From NCBI RefSeq assembly GCF_001941485.1, contig NZ_CP009247.1, forward strand, positions 744,001-808,000: DNA of 64,000 bases, read 5' to 3'. This document shows, in pieces, positions 41,842-50,566 of this stretch. A program made the translations under genes and the position numbers. This DNA is from Corynebacterium frankenforstense DSM 45800 (GTDB lineage: Bacteria > Actinomycetota > Actinomycetes > Mycobacteriales > Mycobacteriaceae). Below the pieces are notes generated by a model. It had not been told where the DNA came from, made no database searches, and saw nothing but the letters and a program-made list of their open reading frames with translations. Position 1 is the stretch's first letter. Every line of letters starts with the position of its first letter.

Positions 41842-42650
41842 CAGACCGCCACCGGGGCCTTGATCGTCGGGTGCGGGTCGTAGCCGACCAGCTCGACGTC
41901 GTCGAAGTCGTAGTCGAAGAGCGAGGCGGCCTTGCGCAGCTTCAGCTGCGGGTACGGCCGCGGGGTGCGCGAGAGCTGCTCGGCGACCTGCTCGCGGTGG
42001 TTGTCGTAGACGTGGCAGTCGCCGCCGGTCCAGATGAACTCGCCGACCTCCAGCCCGACCTGCTGGGCGACCATGTGGGTCAGCAGCGAGTAGGAGGCGA
42101 TGTTGAACGGCACGCCGAGGAACATGTCCGCGCTGCGCTGGTAGAGCTGCAGGCTGAGTTTGCCGTCGGCGACGTAGAACTGGAACAGCAGGTGGCACGG
42201 CGGCAGCGCCATATTCTCAAGCTCGCCGACGTTCCAGGCGCTGACGATGTTGCGCCGGGAGTTAGGGTCCTCGCGCAGCAGGTCGAGGGCGCGCTGCATC
42301 TGGTCGATGTGGCGCCCGTCTGGGGTGGGCCAGCTGCGCCACTGCACCCCGTAGATCGGGCCCAGCTCGCCGTCCTCGTCGGCCCACTCGTTCCAGATCC
42401 TGATCCGGTTGTCCTGCAGCCAGTGCACGTTGGAGTCGCCGCGCAGGAACCACAGCAGCTCGCCGACGACCCCGCGGAAGTAGACCTTCTTGGTGGTCAG
42501 CAGGGGGAAGGACTCGGCGAGGTCGAAGCGCATCTGCGCGCCGAACAGGCTGGTCGTGCCCGTCCCGGTGCGGTCGTCCTTGTGTGCGCCGGTCTCGATG
42601 ATCCGGCGCAGCAGGTCCTCGTAGGGGGTCTCAACCGGTGCTGCACTCAT
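41841..42650 (-). CDS. thyA: Thymidylate synthase
   Basis: A 269-residue enzyme that makes dTMP from dUMP with methylene-tetrahydrofolate. The catalytic C152 is in [54 protein letters not shown] and DCHVYDNH are the substrate and cofactor regions. The ATG at 42650 lies seven bases after TAGGGT, indicating a leaderless thyA-folA mRNA; the frame is open ten codons further upstream. Confidence 0.97.
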   Translation of the reverse strand: MSAAPVETPYEDLLRRIIETGAHKDDRTGTGTTSLFGAQMRFDLAESFPLLTTKKVYFRGVVGELLWFLRGDSNVHWLQDNRIRIWNEWADEDGELGPIYGVQWRSWPTPDGRHIDQMQRALDLLREDPNSRRNIVSAWNVGELENMALPPCHLLFQFYVADGKLSLQLYQRSADMFLGVPFNIASYSLLTHMVAQQVGLEVGEFIWTGGDCHVYDNHREQVAEQLSRTPRPYPQLKLRKAASLFDYDFDDVELVGYDPHPTIKAPVAV

Positions 42651-42657
42651 GGGCGTC

Positions 42658-42663
42658 ACCCTA
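42658..42663 (-). promoter_or_regulatory. -10 element of the thyA-folA operon
   Basis: TAGGGT on the minus strand with seven bases to the thyA ATG. Confidence 0.55.
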
Positions 42664-42703
42664 CCGCGGGGCCGGGCCACCTGACGTCACCGGTGGCGGG
42701 ACG

Positions 42704-43465
42704 TCACAGGTAGCTGCCGTTCTCCTCGAGGAAGGTCGCGGCGTGCTCCATGATCTCGTCGGCCAGCTCCGGGCGGCAGATCAGGATGTCCGGCAGGTAG
42801 GTGTCCTTGTGGTTGTAGGTGGGCTCGTTGCCGTCGAGACGCGAGCAGTGCAGCCCGGCTGCGCGGCACACGCCGATCGGGGCGGCGGAGTCCCACTCGT
42901 ACTGGCCGCCGGCGTGGATGTAGGCGTCCGAGTCGCCGAGCAGCACGTTCATGGCCTTCGCGCCGGCTGAGCCCAGCGGCACGGTGGTACGGCCCATCTT
43001 CTCGGCGATGTACTCGGTCACGGCCGGCGGGCGGTTGTGCGAGATGGTGATCTTCATCGAGTAGGGGCCGGTGACCGCGCGGACGTCGCCGGTGTGGAAG
43101 ACCACGCCGAGGTCGGGCAGGCCGACGGCGGCGTGGGTCGGGCGGCCGTTCTCGACCAGCGCGATGTGCACGGCCCAGTCCTGGCGGCCCGTAGCGAACT
43201 CCTTGGTGCCGTCGAGCGGGTCGATGATCCAGACCCGGTCCTTGCCCAGGCGGTCCGGGTTGTCCGCGGCCTCCTCGGAGAGGAAGCCGTCGTCGGGGCG
43301 GTGCTGCTCGAGCACGCGGGCGATCCAGCTCTGCGCGAGCTCGTCGCCGGCGTCGCCGAGGTTTCGTCCGCGCAGCAGGCCGACGTTGCGCACGCCCTTG
43401 AGAATTTCACCGGTGCCCTGTGCCAGCCTCTTGGTGAGGCGGGCGTCGGAAAGCTCAGCTGTCAT
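42704..43465 (-). CDS. cysQ: 3'(2'),5'-bisphosphate nucleotidase (CysQ-type)
   Basis: A 253-residue member of the inositol monophosphatase superfamily that removes the by-product pAp of sulfate assimilation. Metal-binding motifs: LSEEAADNPDR, WIIDPLDGTKEFATGRQDWA and the second-site YEWDSAAPIGVCRAAG. The start at 43465 is set by TAGAGT seven bases upstream. It is divergent from lhr with overlapping promoter regions and followed 53 bp later by the thyA operon. Activity on inositol phosphates is an alternative. Confidence 0.9.
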   Translation of the reverse strand: MTAELSDARLTKRLAQGTGEILKGVRNVGLLRGRNLGDAGDELAQSWIARVLEQHRPDDGFLSEEAADNPDRLGKDRVWIIDPLDGTKEFATGRQDWAVHIALVENGRPTHAAVGLPDLGVVFHTGDVRAVTGPYSMKITISHNRPPAVTEYIAEKMGRTTVPLGSAGAKAMNVLLGDSDAYIHAGGQYEWDSAAPIGVCRAAGLHCSRLDGNEPTYNHKDTYLPDILICRPELADEIMEHAATFLEENGSYL

Positions 43466-43472
43466 GGTGACC

Positions 43473-43493
43473 ACTCTATCCGTTTGGTTAGAT
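43473..43493. promoter_or_regulatory. Divergent -10 elements of cysQ and lhr
   Basis: TAGAGT (43478-43473, minus) seven bases from the cysQ start and TTAGAT (43488-43493, plus) six bases from the lhr start. Only ten bases separate them, so the two transcripts compete for promoter space. Confidence 0.5.
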
Positions 43494-43499
43494 CGAGGC

Positions 43500-46400
43500 A
43501 TGGCCTCCCGCATCCTCGACGACTTCCGCCCTCAGGTGGCGCAGTGGTTCCGGGAGGTCTACGAGAAGCCCACGAAAGTGCAGGAAGAGGCCTGGGCGAC
43601 CATTTCCCGGGGCGAAAACGCCCTGGTCGTCGCGCCCACGGGCTCCGGCAAGACGCTCGCGGCCTTCCTCTGGGCGCTCGACTCGCTGGTCGAACCGGCC
43701 GGCCAGGCGGTGCTCACGGCCCCGGGCGAGGGCGCGCGCGAGATGAGTGCGGCGGAGAAGGGCCACGGGGTCAAGGTGCTCTACATCTCCCCGCTGAAGG
43801 CCCTGGGTGTGGACGTGGAGCGCAACCTGCGCGCCCCGCTGACCGGCATCGCCCGCGTCGCCGAGCGCACCGGACAGGCGGTGCCGAACATCACCGTCGG
43901 CGTGCGCTCGGGAGATACCCCACAGGCCGAGCGCGCCCGTCAGCTGCGCCGCCCGCCGGACATCCTGATTACCACCCCCGAGTCGGCCTACCTGATGCTC
44001 ACCTCGAAGGCGGCCGGGATCCTCCGGGACGTCGACACCGTCATCGTCGACGAGATCCACGCCCTGGCCGGCACCAAGCGCGGCGCGCACCTCGCGCTCT
44101 CGCTGGAGCGGCTCTCCCGGCTGACCGGCCGCGACCCGCAGCGCATCGGGCTGTCGGCGACGGTGCGCCCGCTGGACGCGGTCGCCGACTTCCTCGGCGG
44201 CGACCGCCCGGTGGAGATCATCGCCCCGGCCGCCCCGAAGCGCTGGGACCTCAAGGTCCACGTGCCGGTGGAGGACATGGCGGACCTGCCCGTGCCCGAG
44301 GAGGGCTCGACCATCGGCGCGGCCGTCGTCGACGACACCGTGGGCGTGACCGGCGGGGTGCCCGAGGAGTCCGCCCTGCCGGCGCAGAAGTCCATCTGGC
44401 TGTTCATCGAGCGCGAGCTCTACGCCGAGATCACCGCCGCGCGCTCCACGCTCGTCTTCGTCAACTCCCGGCGCACCGCCGAGCGGCTGACCAGCCGACT
44501 CAACGAGCTGTGGGCCGCCGAGCACGACCCGGAGTCGCTGGCCGCGCCCACCCGGCGCGACCCCGCGCAGCTGATGAAGTCGGTCGACACCGCCGGCTCC
44601 GCCGCGCCCGTCATCGCGCGGGCCCACCACGGCTCGGTGTCCAAGGACGAGCGCGCCGCCACCGAGCGGATGCTGAAAGAGGGCACGCTCAAGGCCGTGG
44701 TGGCCACCTCCTCGCTGGAGCTGGGCATCGACATGGGCGCCATCGAGCTGGTCGTCCAGGTCGAGTCGCCGCCCTCGGTCGCCTCCGGCCTGCAGCGCGT
44801 GGGCCGCGCCGGGCACACAGTCGGCGCGGTCTCGCACGGCTCCTTCTACCCGAAGCACCGCGCAGACCTGGTGCAGACGGCCGTGACGGTCGAGCGCATG
44901 CGCACCGGCTCGATCGAGGAGATCCACCCGCCGAAGAACCCGCTGGACGTACTCACCCAGCAGACCGTGGCCGCCGTGGCGGCCGCCGACCTCGACGTCG
45001 AGGACTGGTTCGCCACCGTGCGCCGCGCCCACCCCTACCGCGAGCTGCCGCGCGAGGTCTTCGACGCCGTGCTCGACCTGGTCAGCGGCGTCTACCCCTC
45101 GGCCGACTTCGCCGAGCTGAAGCCGCGGGTGGTCTACGACCGCACCACCGGCGTGCTCTCCGCACGCCCCGGGGCGCGCCGGGTGGCCGTCACCAGCGGC
45201 GGGACCATCCCGGACCGCGGCATGTTCGGCGTCTTCCTGCAGGGCGGCGGCGAGAACGGTGCCCCGCGGCGTGTCGGCGAGCTCGACGAGGAGATGGTCT
45301 ACGAGTCGCGCGTGGGCGACGTGTTCACCCTGGGCGCGACGAGCTGGCGCATCGAGGACATCACCCGCGACCAGGTCCTGGTCACCCCCGCACCCGGCCA
45401 CACCGGGCGCCTGCCCTTCTGGAACGGCGGCGCGGTGGGCCGCCCCGCCGAGCTCGGCCGCGCGCTCGGCGCCTTCCGCCGCGAGATCCTCGCCGAGGCC
45501 GACTCGACCGACCCCGGCGCGGGCGCCGATACCGACGCCGGCGTGGGCGTCACCGTCGGCGCGGGCGGCGCCGAGGAGCGCCTGCGCACCGCCGGGCTTG
45601 ACGACGACGCGCGGGCCAACCTGGTCGCGTACCTGCGCGACCAGCGCGACGCGACCGGCGTGGTGCCCGACGAGCGCACCCTGGTCCTCGAGCGCTTCCG
45701 CGACGAGCTCGGCGACTGGCGCGTGGTGCTGCACTCGCCGTTCGGCAGGGGAGTCAACGCCGCCTGGGCCCTGGCCGTCGGCGCGGCCGTCGAGGAGACC
45801 CTCGGCATGGACGCCCAGGCCGTCGCCGGCGACGACGGCATCGTGCTGCGCCTACCGGACGCCGACGCCGAGCCCTCCGGCGCGCTGTTCGCCCTCGACC
45901 CCGACGAGGTCGGCGAGACCGTGGCCGCCCGCGTCGGCGACTCCGCGCTCTTCGCCGCCCGCTTCCGCGAGTGCGCCGCCCGCGCCCTGCTGCTGCCGCG
46001 GCGCAACCCCGGCCGACGCGCCCCGCTGTGGCAGCAGCGCCAGCGCGCCGAGCAGCTTCTCGACGTCGCGCGGCGCTACCCGTCCTTCCCGATCATCCTG
46101 GAGACCGTCCGCGAGTGCCTTCAGGACGTCTACGACCTGCCGGCCCTGGAGGAGGTGCTGCGGGCGGTCGCGCTGCGCCGCGTGCGCATCGCCGAGGTCA
46201 CCACCGAGCAGCCCAGCCCCTTCGCCTCCTCGCTGCTGTTCAACTACACCGGCGCCTTCATGTACGAGGGCGACACCCCGGCCGCCGAGAAGCGCGCCGC
46301 CGCCCTCGCCCTGGACCCGGCGCTTCTGGCCAAGCTGCTGGGCACCGTCGAGCTGCGCGAGCTGCTCGACCCCGAGATCATCGCCGAGACCCACGCCCAG

Positions 46401-48605
46401 CTGCAGCGCACCGCCGACGGCCGCCGCGCGCGCGGGCCCGAGGAGCTCGCCGACGTGCTGCGCCTGCTCGGTCCCGTGCCCGTCGAGGAGCTGGGCGACC
46501 ACTGCGACTTCGCCGACCCCGCCGGCGTCGCGCGCGCCGAGCTTGCCGGGCGCGTGATGTCCGTGCGCTTCGCCGGGCGCGAGCACCTCGCCCAGATTCC
46601 CGACGCCGCGTTGCTGCGCGACGGCCTGGGCGTGCCCGTCCCGCCGGGCGTGCCGGCCCAGGTGGACACCGTCGTCGACGCCCTCGACCAGCTGGTGGCC
46701 CGCTGGGCGCGCACCCGCGGCCCGTTCACCCTGCGCGACCTCGCCGGCGCCTTCGGGTTGTCGGTGTCGGCCGCGCACTCCGTGCTCGAGACCGCCGCGC
46801 GGGCAGGCAAGGTCGTCGAGGGCCGCTTCCGCCAGGGCGTGGAGACCGCCGAGTACTGCGACGCCGAGGTCCTCGGCGTGATCCGGCGGCGCTGCCTGGC
46901 CGCCGCGCGCCGGGAGTCCCGCCCGGTCAGCCAGTCCGCCTTCGGCCGCTTCCTGCCCGAGTGGCAGCAGGTCGCGGCCGTCGGCGAGCGGCCGGGCCTG
47001 CACGGCGTCGACGGGGTCTTCGCCGTCGTCGAGCAGCTCGCCGGGGTGCGGCTGCCGGCCTCCGCGTGGGAGTCGCTGGTGCTGCCGGCGCGCGTCGACG
47101 GCTACGAGCCGCGCTGGCTCGACGAGCTGACCACCTCCGGCGAGGTGCTCATCCGCGGCGCCGGCACCGCCGGGGCCCGCGACCCGTGGATCACGCTCCT
47201 GCCCGCCGACTACGCGGCCCAGCTCGCGGATGGCACCGACTTCGTCGGCACCACGAGGCAGAAGGACGGTGGCGACGGCGAAGCCGTCGCCACGTTCAGC
47301 GGCCTGCAGGAGTCCGTGCTCGGCGTCCTCGGCAGGGGAGGGGCGTTCCTGTTCACCGACCTGCTCGCCGAGGTCACCGGCGAGGACCTCGGCCTGGTCA
47401 CCGGCCAGGTCACCCCTGAGGAGCTGCGCGAGGCGATCTGGGGCCTGGTCGAGGCCGGCCGGGTCGCCCCCGAGAGCTTCGCCCCGCTGCGCGCCCGGCT
47501 CGCCGCCTCCGGGCCGGCCTCCGGCTCGGCCCACCGCGCCAAGCGCACCCCGGGGCGCACCCGCCTGCGCATGGGACGCACCAGCTTCGCGCAGTCCCAG
47601 CGCGCCGGGGCCTTCGGCAACTCCGGCGGCAGCCGCGTCCCGCCGGACATGCGCGGGCGCTGGGCGCTCGCGGTCGCCCCGACCGAGGACGCGACCACCC
47701 GCTCGGTGGCCCTCGGCGAGGCCTGGCTGGACCGCTACGGCGTGCTCACCCGCGGCAGCGTCGTCGACGAGGGGGTCACCGGCGGCTTCGCCCTGGCATA
47801 CAAGGTGCTCTCCAGATTCGAGGAGAACGGCCGGGCCCTGCGCGGCTACCTCGTCGAGGGCCTGGGCGCGGCCCAGTTCTCCGCCCCGGCGATCATCGAC
47901 CGCCTGCGCGGCTACGCCGACACCCCGGACCTGGAGGGCTGGCCCTCGGGGACCCGTGAGCCGAAGGTCCACGTGCTGGCCGCCTGCGACCCGGCCAACC
48001 CCTACGGCGCGGCCCTGCCCTGGCCGCGCAAGGGGCCGACCCGCTCGGCCGGCGCGCTCGTCGTGCTCGTCGACGGCCTGCTGCTGGCGCATGTCACCCG
48101 CGGCGGACGCCGGTTGAGCCTGTTCACCGGCAGCCTCCCGGCCGGCCTCGGCGTCGGCGAGGAGGAGCTCGCCGGGCTCGTCGTGCGCGCCCTGGCCGAG
48201 CTCGTCGCCTCCGGGCGGGCCCGCGGCTTCGTCATCGAGCACGTCGACGGCGAGCCGGCGCTGACCCACCCGCTGGCCGACGCCATGCGCGCCGCAGGCG
48301 CGCGCGTCACCCCGCGGGGGCTGCGCGTGACCGCGCACGCGGGCGGGGCGGGACGTCGTCAATCGAGGGGGAACCAGCCCCGCCCGGAACGCCCCGCGCA
48401 CGGCGGACGCAGCCTCGGCGAGGCGCTCGAGGAGCTCAGCTTCGACGATGACGACGAGCTGCCCTGGGGCGGCGAGCCCGACCCCACCGTCTGGGAGGGC
48501 GGCCGGGAACAACCCCCGCGTGGGGGTGGCTTCGGCCGCCGGCGCCGTGGCGGCAGGGGCGGATGGGGTCCACGTGGCGGCGGTGGCGGGAGACGTGGCC
48601 GCTGA
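43500..48605 (+). CDS. lhr: Large DNA helicase Lhr
   Basis: A 1701-residue superfamily 2 ATPase, a 3'-5' DNA helicase used in repair in actinobacteria. Walker A APTGSGKT around 45-52, DEIH box in VIVDEIHALAGTKRG, ATSSLELGIDMGAIELV and QRVGRAGHTVGAVSHG in lobe 2, then the winged-helix and Lhr-core beta-barrel domains and a long C-terminal half (Lhr-CTD). It ends in a Gly/Arg-rich tail (GGGFGRRRRGGRGGW) likely to bind nucleic acid. The start at 43500 follows TTAGAT by six bases. The next gene is nei, the same pairing as Rv3296-Rv3297. Confidence 0.95.
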   Translation: MASRILDDFRPQVAQWFREVYEKPTKVQEEAWATISRGENALVVAPTGSGKTLAAFLWALDSLVEPAGQAVLTAPGEGAREMSAAEKGHGVKVLYISPLKALGVDVERNLRAPLTGIARVAERTGQAVPNITVGVRSGDTPQAERARQLRRPPDILITTPESAYLMLTSKAAGILRDVDTVIVDEIHALAGTKRGAHLALSLERLSRLTGRDPQRIGLSATVRPLDAVADFLGGDRPVEIIAPAAPKRWDLKVHVPVEDMADLPVPEEGSTIGAAVVDDTVGVTGGVPEESALPAQKSIWLFIERELYAEITAARSTLVFVNSRRTAERLTSRLNELWAAEHDPESLAAPTRRDPAQLMKSVDTAGSAAPVIARAHHGSVSKDERAATERMLKEGTLKAVVATSSLELGIDMGAIELVVQVESPPSVASGLQRVGRAGHTVGAVSHGSFYPKHRADLVQTAVTVERMRTGSIEEIHPPKNPLDVLTQQTVAAVAAADLDVEDWFATVRRAHPYRELPREVFDAVLDLVSGVYPSADFAELKPRVVYDRTTGVLSARPGARRVAVTSGGTIPDRGMFGVFLQGGGENGAPRRVGELDEEMVYESRVGDVFTLGATSWRIEDITRDQVLVTPAPGHTGRLPFWNGGAVGRPAELGRALGAFRREILAEADSTDPGAGADTDAGVGVTVGAGGAEERLRTAGLDDDARANLVAYLRDQRDATGVVPDERTLVLERFRDELGDWRVVLHSPFGRGVNAAWALAVGAAVEETLGMDAQAVAGDDGIVLRLPDADAEPSGALFALDPDEVGETVAARVGDSALFAARFRECAARALLLPRRNPGRRAPLWQQRQRAEQLLDVARRYPSFPIILETVRECLQDVYDLPALEEVLRAVALRRVRIAEVTTEQPSPFASSLLFNYTGAFMYEGDTPAAEKRAAALALDPALLAKLLGTVELRELLDPEIIAETHAQLQRTADGRRARGPEELADVLRLLGPVPVEELGDHCDFADPAGVARAELAGRVMSVRFAGREHLAQIPDAALLRDGLGVPVPPGVPAQVDTVVDALDQLVARWARTRGPFTLRDLAGAFGLSVSAAHSVLETAARAGKVVEGRFRQGVETAEYCDAEVLGVIRRRCLAAARRESRPVSQSAFGRFLPEWQQVAAVGERPGLHGVDGVFAVVEQLAGVRLPASAWESLVLPARVDGYEPRWLDELTTSGEVLIRGAGTAGARDPWITLLPADYAAQLADGTDFVGTTRQKDGGDGEAVATFSGLQESVLGVLGRGGAFLFTDLLAEVTGEDLGLVTGQVTPEELREAIWGLVEAGRVAPESFAPLRARLAASGPASGSAHRAKRTPGRTRLRMGRTSFAQSQRAGAFGNSGGSRVPPDMRGRWALAVAPTEDATTRSVALGEAWLDRYGVLTRGSVVDEGVTGGFALAYKVLSRFEENGRALRGYLVEGLGAAQFSAPAIIDRLRGYADTPDLEGWPSGTREPKVHVLAACDPANPYGAALPWPRKGPTRSAGALVVLVDGLLLAHVTRGGRRLSLFTGSLPAGLGVGEEELAGLVVRALAELVASGRARGFVIEHVDGEPALTHPLADAMRAAGARVTPRGLRVTAHAGGAGRRQSRGNQPRPERPAHGGRSLGEALEELSFDDDDELPWGGEPDPTVWEGGREQPPRGGGFGRRRRGGRGGWGPRGGGGGRRGR

Positions 48606-48955
48606 CACACCTGCCCACCGCGGTGGGCGTATGTGTACGGAGGAAATAGTTCGACCCCACTTATAGTCCGTGGTGCAGCGGGGCGAGGATGCGCCACCAG
48701 GGGATCCAGCTCCGTCGCCGACGGGAGTCGAACCACCGCGAGTCGACCCCGACCGCGCACCGCGGGACGGGTCGCCAGGGGGAGCGCCCGCGGCCGCCTC
48801 CGGGGGAGAACGGGGAGGCGGCGGGGGCGCGGGCGCGGCGGTCTCACGGCCTCACGGCGACGGCGTGGACCCCACCGGTGGGAGGGTTCAGGAGGCCCGG
48901 CAGGGACGCCGGCACCGGAGGAGGGCGCCGCGGCGCCGCGTAGCATGAAGGGGTC
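48606..48955 (+). other. Gap between lhr and nei
   Basis: No credible gene. The right end carries TAGCAT (48941-48946), nine bases before the nei start and probably its -10. No other structure is seen. Confidence 0.55.
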
Positions 48956-49843
48956 ATGCCCGAGGGAGACTCCGTATTCCAGCTGGCCCGCCGCCTGCAG
49001 TTCATGGCCGGACGCACGGTCACCGAATCCTCGCTGCGGGTGCCCCGGCACGCCCTGGCGGACTTCACCGGAACCACCTGCCGGCGCGTGTGGCCCTACG
49101 GCAAGCACCTGTTCATGCTCTTCGACGACGACGTGCTGCACACCCATCTGAAGATGGAGGGCACCTGGTCCGTGCACCGCGCCGGCGAGCGCTGGCGCAA
49201 ACCCGGCCACACCGCGCGCGTGGTGCTGCGGCTGGCCGACACCCCGGGAAACCCGGACATCGAGGTCGTCGGCCACTCGCTCGGGCTGGTCGAGGTCTTC
49301 CCGGCCCGTGAGTGGTCCGCACGCATGGGGCACCTGGGCCCCGACGTGCTCGGCGCGGACTGGTCGCGCGGCGGGGCGCAGGAGGCGCGTCGCCGCCTGC
49401 TCGCCCGGCCCGACCGGCCCGTGGGCACCGCGATCCTGGACCAGAGGAACCTCGCCGGGGTGGGCAACGAGTATCGCGCCGAGATCTGCTTCCTGCTCGG
49501 CGTCCACCCGGCCACGCCCGTGCGCGCGGTGGACGTGGACAGACTGCTCGCGCTGACCCACCGGCTCATGCGCGCCAACCGCGACTCGCCGATCCGGGTG
49601 ACCACCGGCGTGCGCCGGGCGGGGGAGAGCTCGTACGTCTTCGGCCGGGCGGGCAGGCCCTGCCGGCGCTGCGGCACCCCGATCCGCTCCGGCTGGCTCG
49701 GCGGGCCGCCGGCACCTGCGGGCACCCCGGGCGGCGGGCGCCGCGACGAGCGGGGGCGCACGCGCACCCCGGGCGACGCCACGGAGCTCGAGCGCGTGAT
49801 CTGGTGGTGCCCGCACTGCCAGCCGATGCTCGGTTCGGACTGA
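48956..49843 (+). CDS. nei: Fpg/Nei-family DNA glycosylase (endonuclease VIII-like)
   Basis: A 295-residue base-excision repair enzyme that removes oxidised bases and cuts abasic sites. The N-terminus MPEGDSV supplies the catalytic Pro2/Glu3. H2TH domain: TAILDQRNLAGVGNEYRAEI. The C-terminal zinc finger uses CRRCG and CPHC, split by a Gly/Pro/Arg-rich insert of about 40 residues between its two halves (SGWLGGPPAPAGTPGGGRRD), longer than usual. Its place after lhr supports a shared role in repair. Confidence 0.94.
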   Translation: MPEGDSVFQLARRLQFMAGRTVTESSLRVPRHALADFTGTTCRRVWPYGKHLFMLFDDDVLHTHLKMEGTWSVHRAGERWRKPGHTARVVLRLADTPGNPDIEVVGHSLGLVEVFPAREWSARMGHLGPDVLGADWSRGGAQEARRRLLARPDRPVGTAILDQRNLAGVGNEYRAEICFLLGVHPATPVRAVDVDRLLALTHRLMRANRDSPIRVTTGVRRAGESSYVFGRAGRPCRRCGTPIRSGWLGGPPAPAGTPGGGRRDERGRTRTPGDATELERVIWWCPHCQPMLGSD

Positions 49844-49894
49844 CCGTCGCCGGGTATGCTGCCGGCAGAGTCGGCGATGAAAGGGGAAGTGATT

Positions 49895-50134
49895 TTGGCA
49901 TCGGAGGAGTCGCCTCTGGTTCCCGCCCCGGTAGACGTGTTCTTCTATGTGCTCGTCCTGGCAGGGGTGGCCCTGATGTGCGCCGCCTTGGTCGTGCTGT
50001 TCCGCGGTGACGCGGCAGGGCTGCGTCGGTGGGTGTGGGCGGCCGTCATCGTCCTGGTGCCGATCGTCGGCCCGGCGGTGTTCCTCCTCGTCAACCGCTC
50101 CGGTCGCAAGGCCAAGGAGAAGATTCCCCGCTAG
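49895..50134 (+). CDS. Small two-helix membrane protein (PLDc_N-like)
   Basis: A 79-residue protein with two membrane helices (VFFYVLVLAGVALMCAALVV and WVWAAVIVLVPIVGPAVFLL) and the ending NRSGRKAKEKIPR, the pattern of PLDc_N-type small membrane proteins. The TTG at 49895 was chosen because AAGGGGA lies seven bases upstream; an in-frame ATG at 49877 has no such site. Function unknown. Confidence 0.7.
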   Translation: MASEESPLVPAPVDVFFYVLVLAGVALMCAALVVLFRGDAAGLRRWVWAAVIVLVPIVGPAVFLLVNRSGRKAKEKIPR

Positions 50135-50143
50135 CCTGGGGCC

Positions 50144-50557
50144 ATGAAGCTTCTGCTCAACCTGATCTGGTTCTTCCTCGCCGGGCTGTGGCTGGCGATC
50201 GTCTACTTCGTCTTCGGCGTCGTCGCCTGCATCTTCATCATCACCATCCCCGCCGGCGTGGCCAGCTTCCGCATGGCCAACTACGCCCTGTGGCCCTTCG
50301 GGCGCACCGTGGTGCGCGAGACCGGGCGCGTGCGTTCCCTGTCCGGGGTCACCAACGTCATCTGGTTCCTCGTCGCCGGCCTGTGGCTGGCGATCGGCCA
50401 CCTGACCACCGCCGCCGCGCAGGCGATCACCATCGTCGGTATCCCGCTGGCGATCGCCAACGTCAAGATGATCCCGGTGACCTGCTTCCCCTTCGGTAAG
50501 CGCGTCGTCGACAGCGACCACGTGCCGGCCGGCTGGGAGCCGATGGTCCGGATGTGA
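50144..50557 (+). CDS. yccF: YccF-family inner-membrane protein
   Basis: A 137-residue protein made of two similar halves, each with LIWFFLAGLWLAIVYF- or VIWFLVAGLWLAIGHL-type helices followed by ITIPAG/ITIVGIPLA and a PFGR/PFGK turn, the YccF domain repeat. Function unknown; predicted inner-membrane with four helices. TAGCCT six bases before the ATG suggests its own leaderless transcript, although the preceding gene ends only nine bases away. Confidence 0.9.
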   Translation: MKLLLNLIWFFLAGLWLAIVYFVFGVVACIFIITIPAGVASFRMANYALWPFGRTVVRETGRVRSLSGVTNVIWFLVAGLWLAIGHLTTAAAQAITIVGIPLAIANVKMIPVTCFPFGKRVVDSDHVPAGWEPMVRM

Positions 50558-50566
50558 GCCGGCGGC

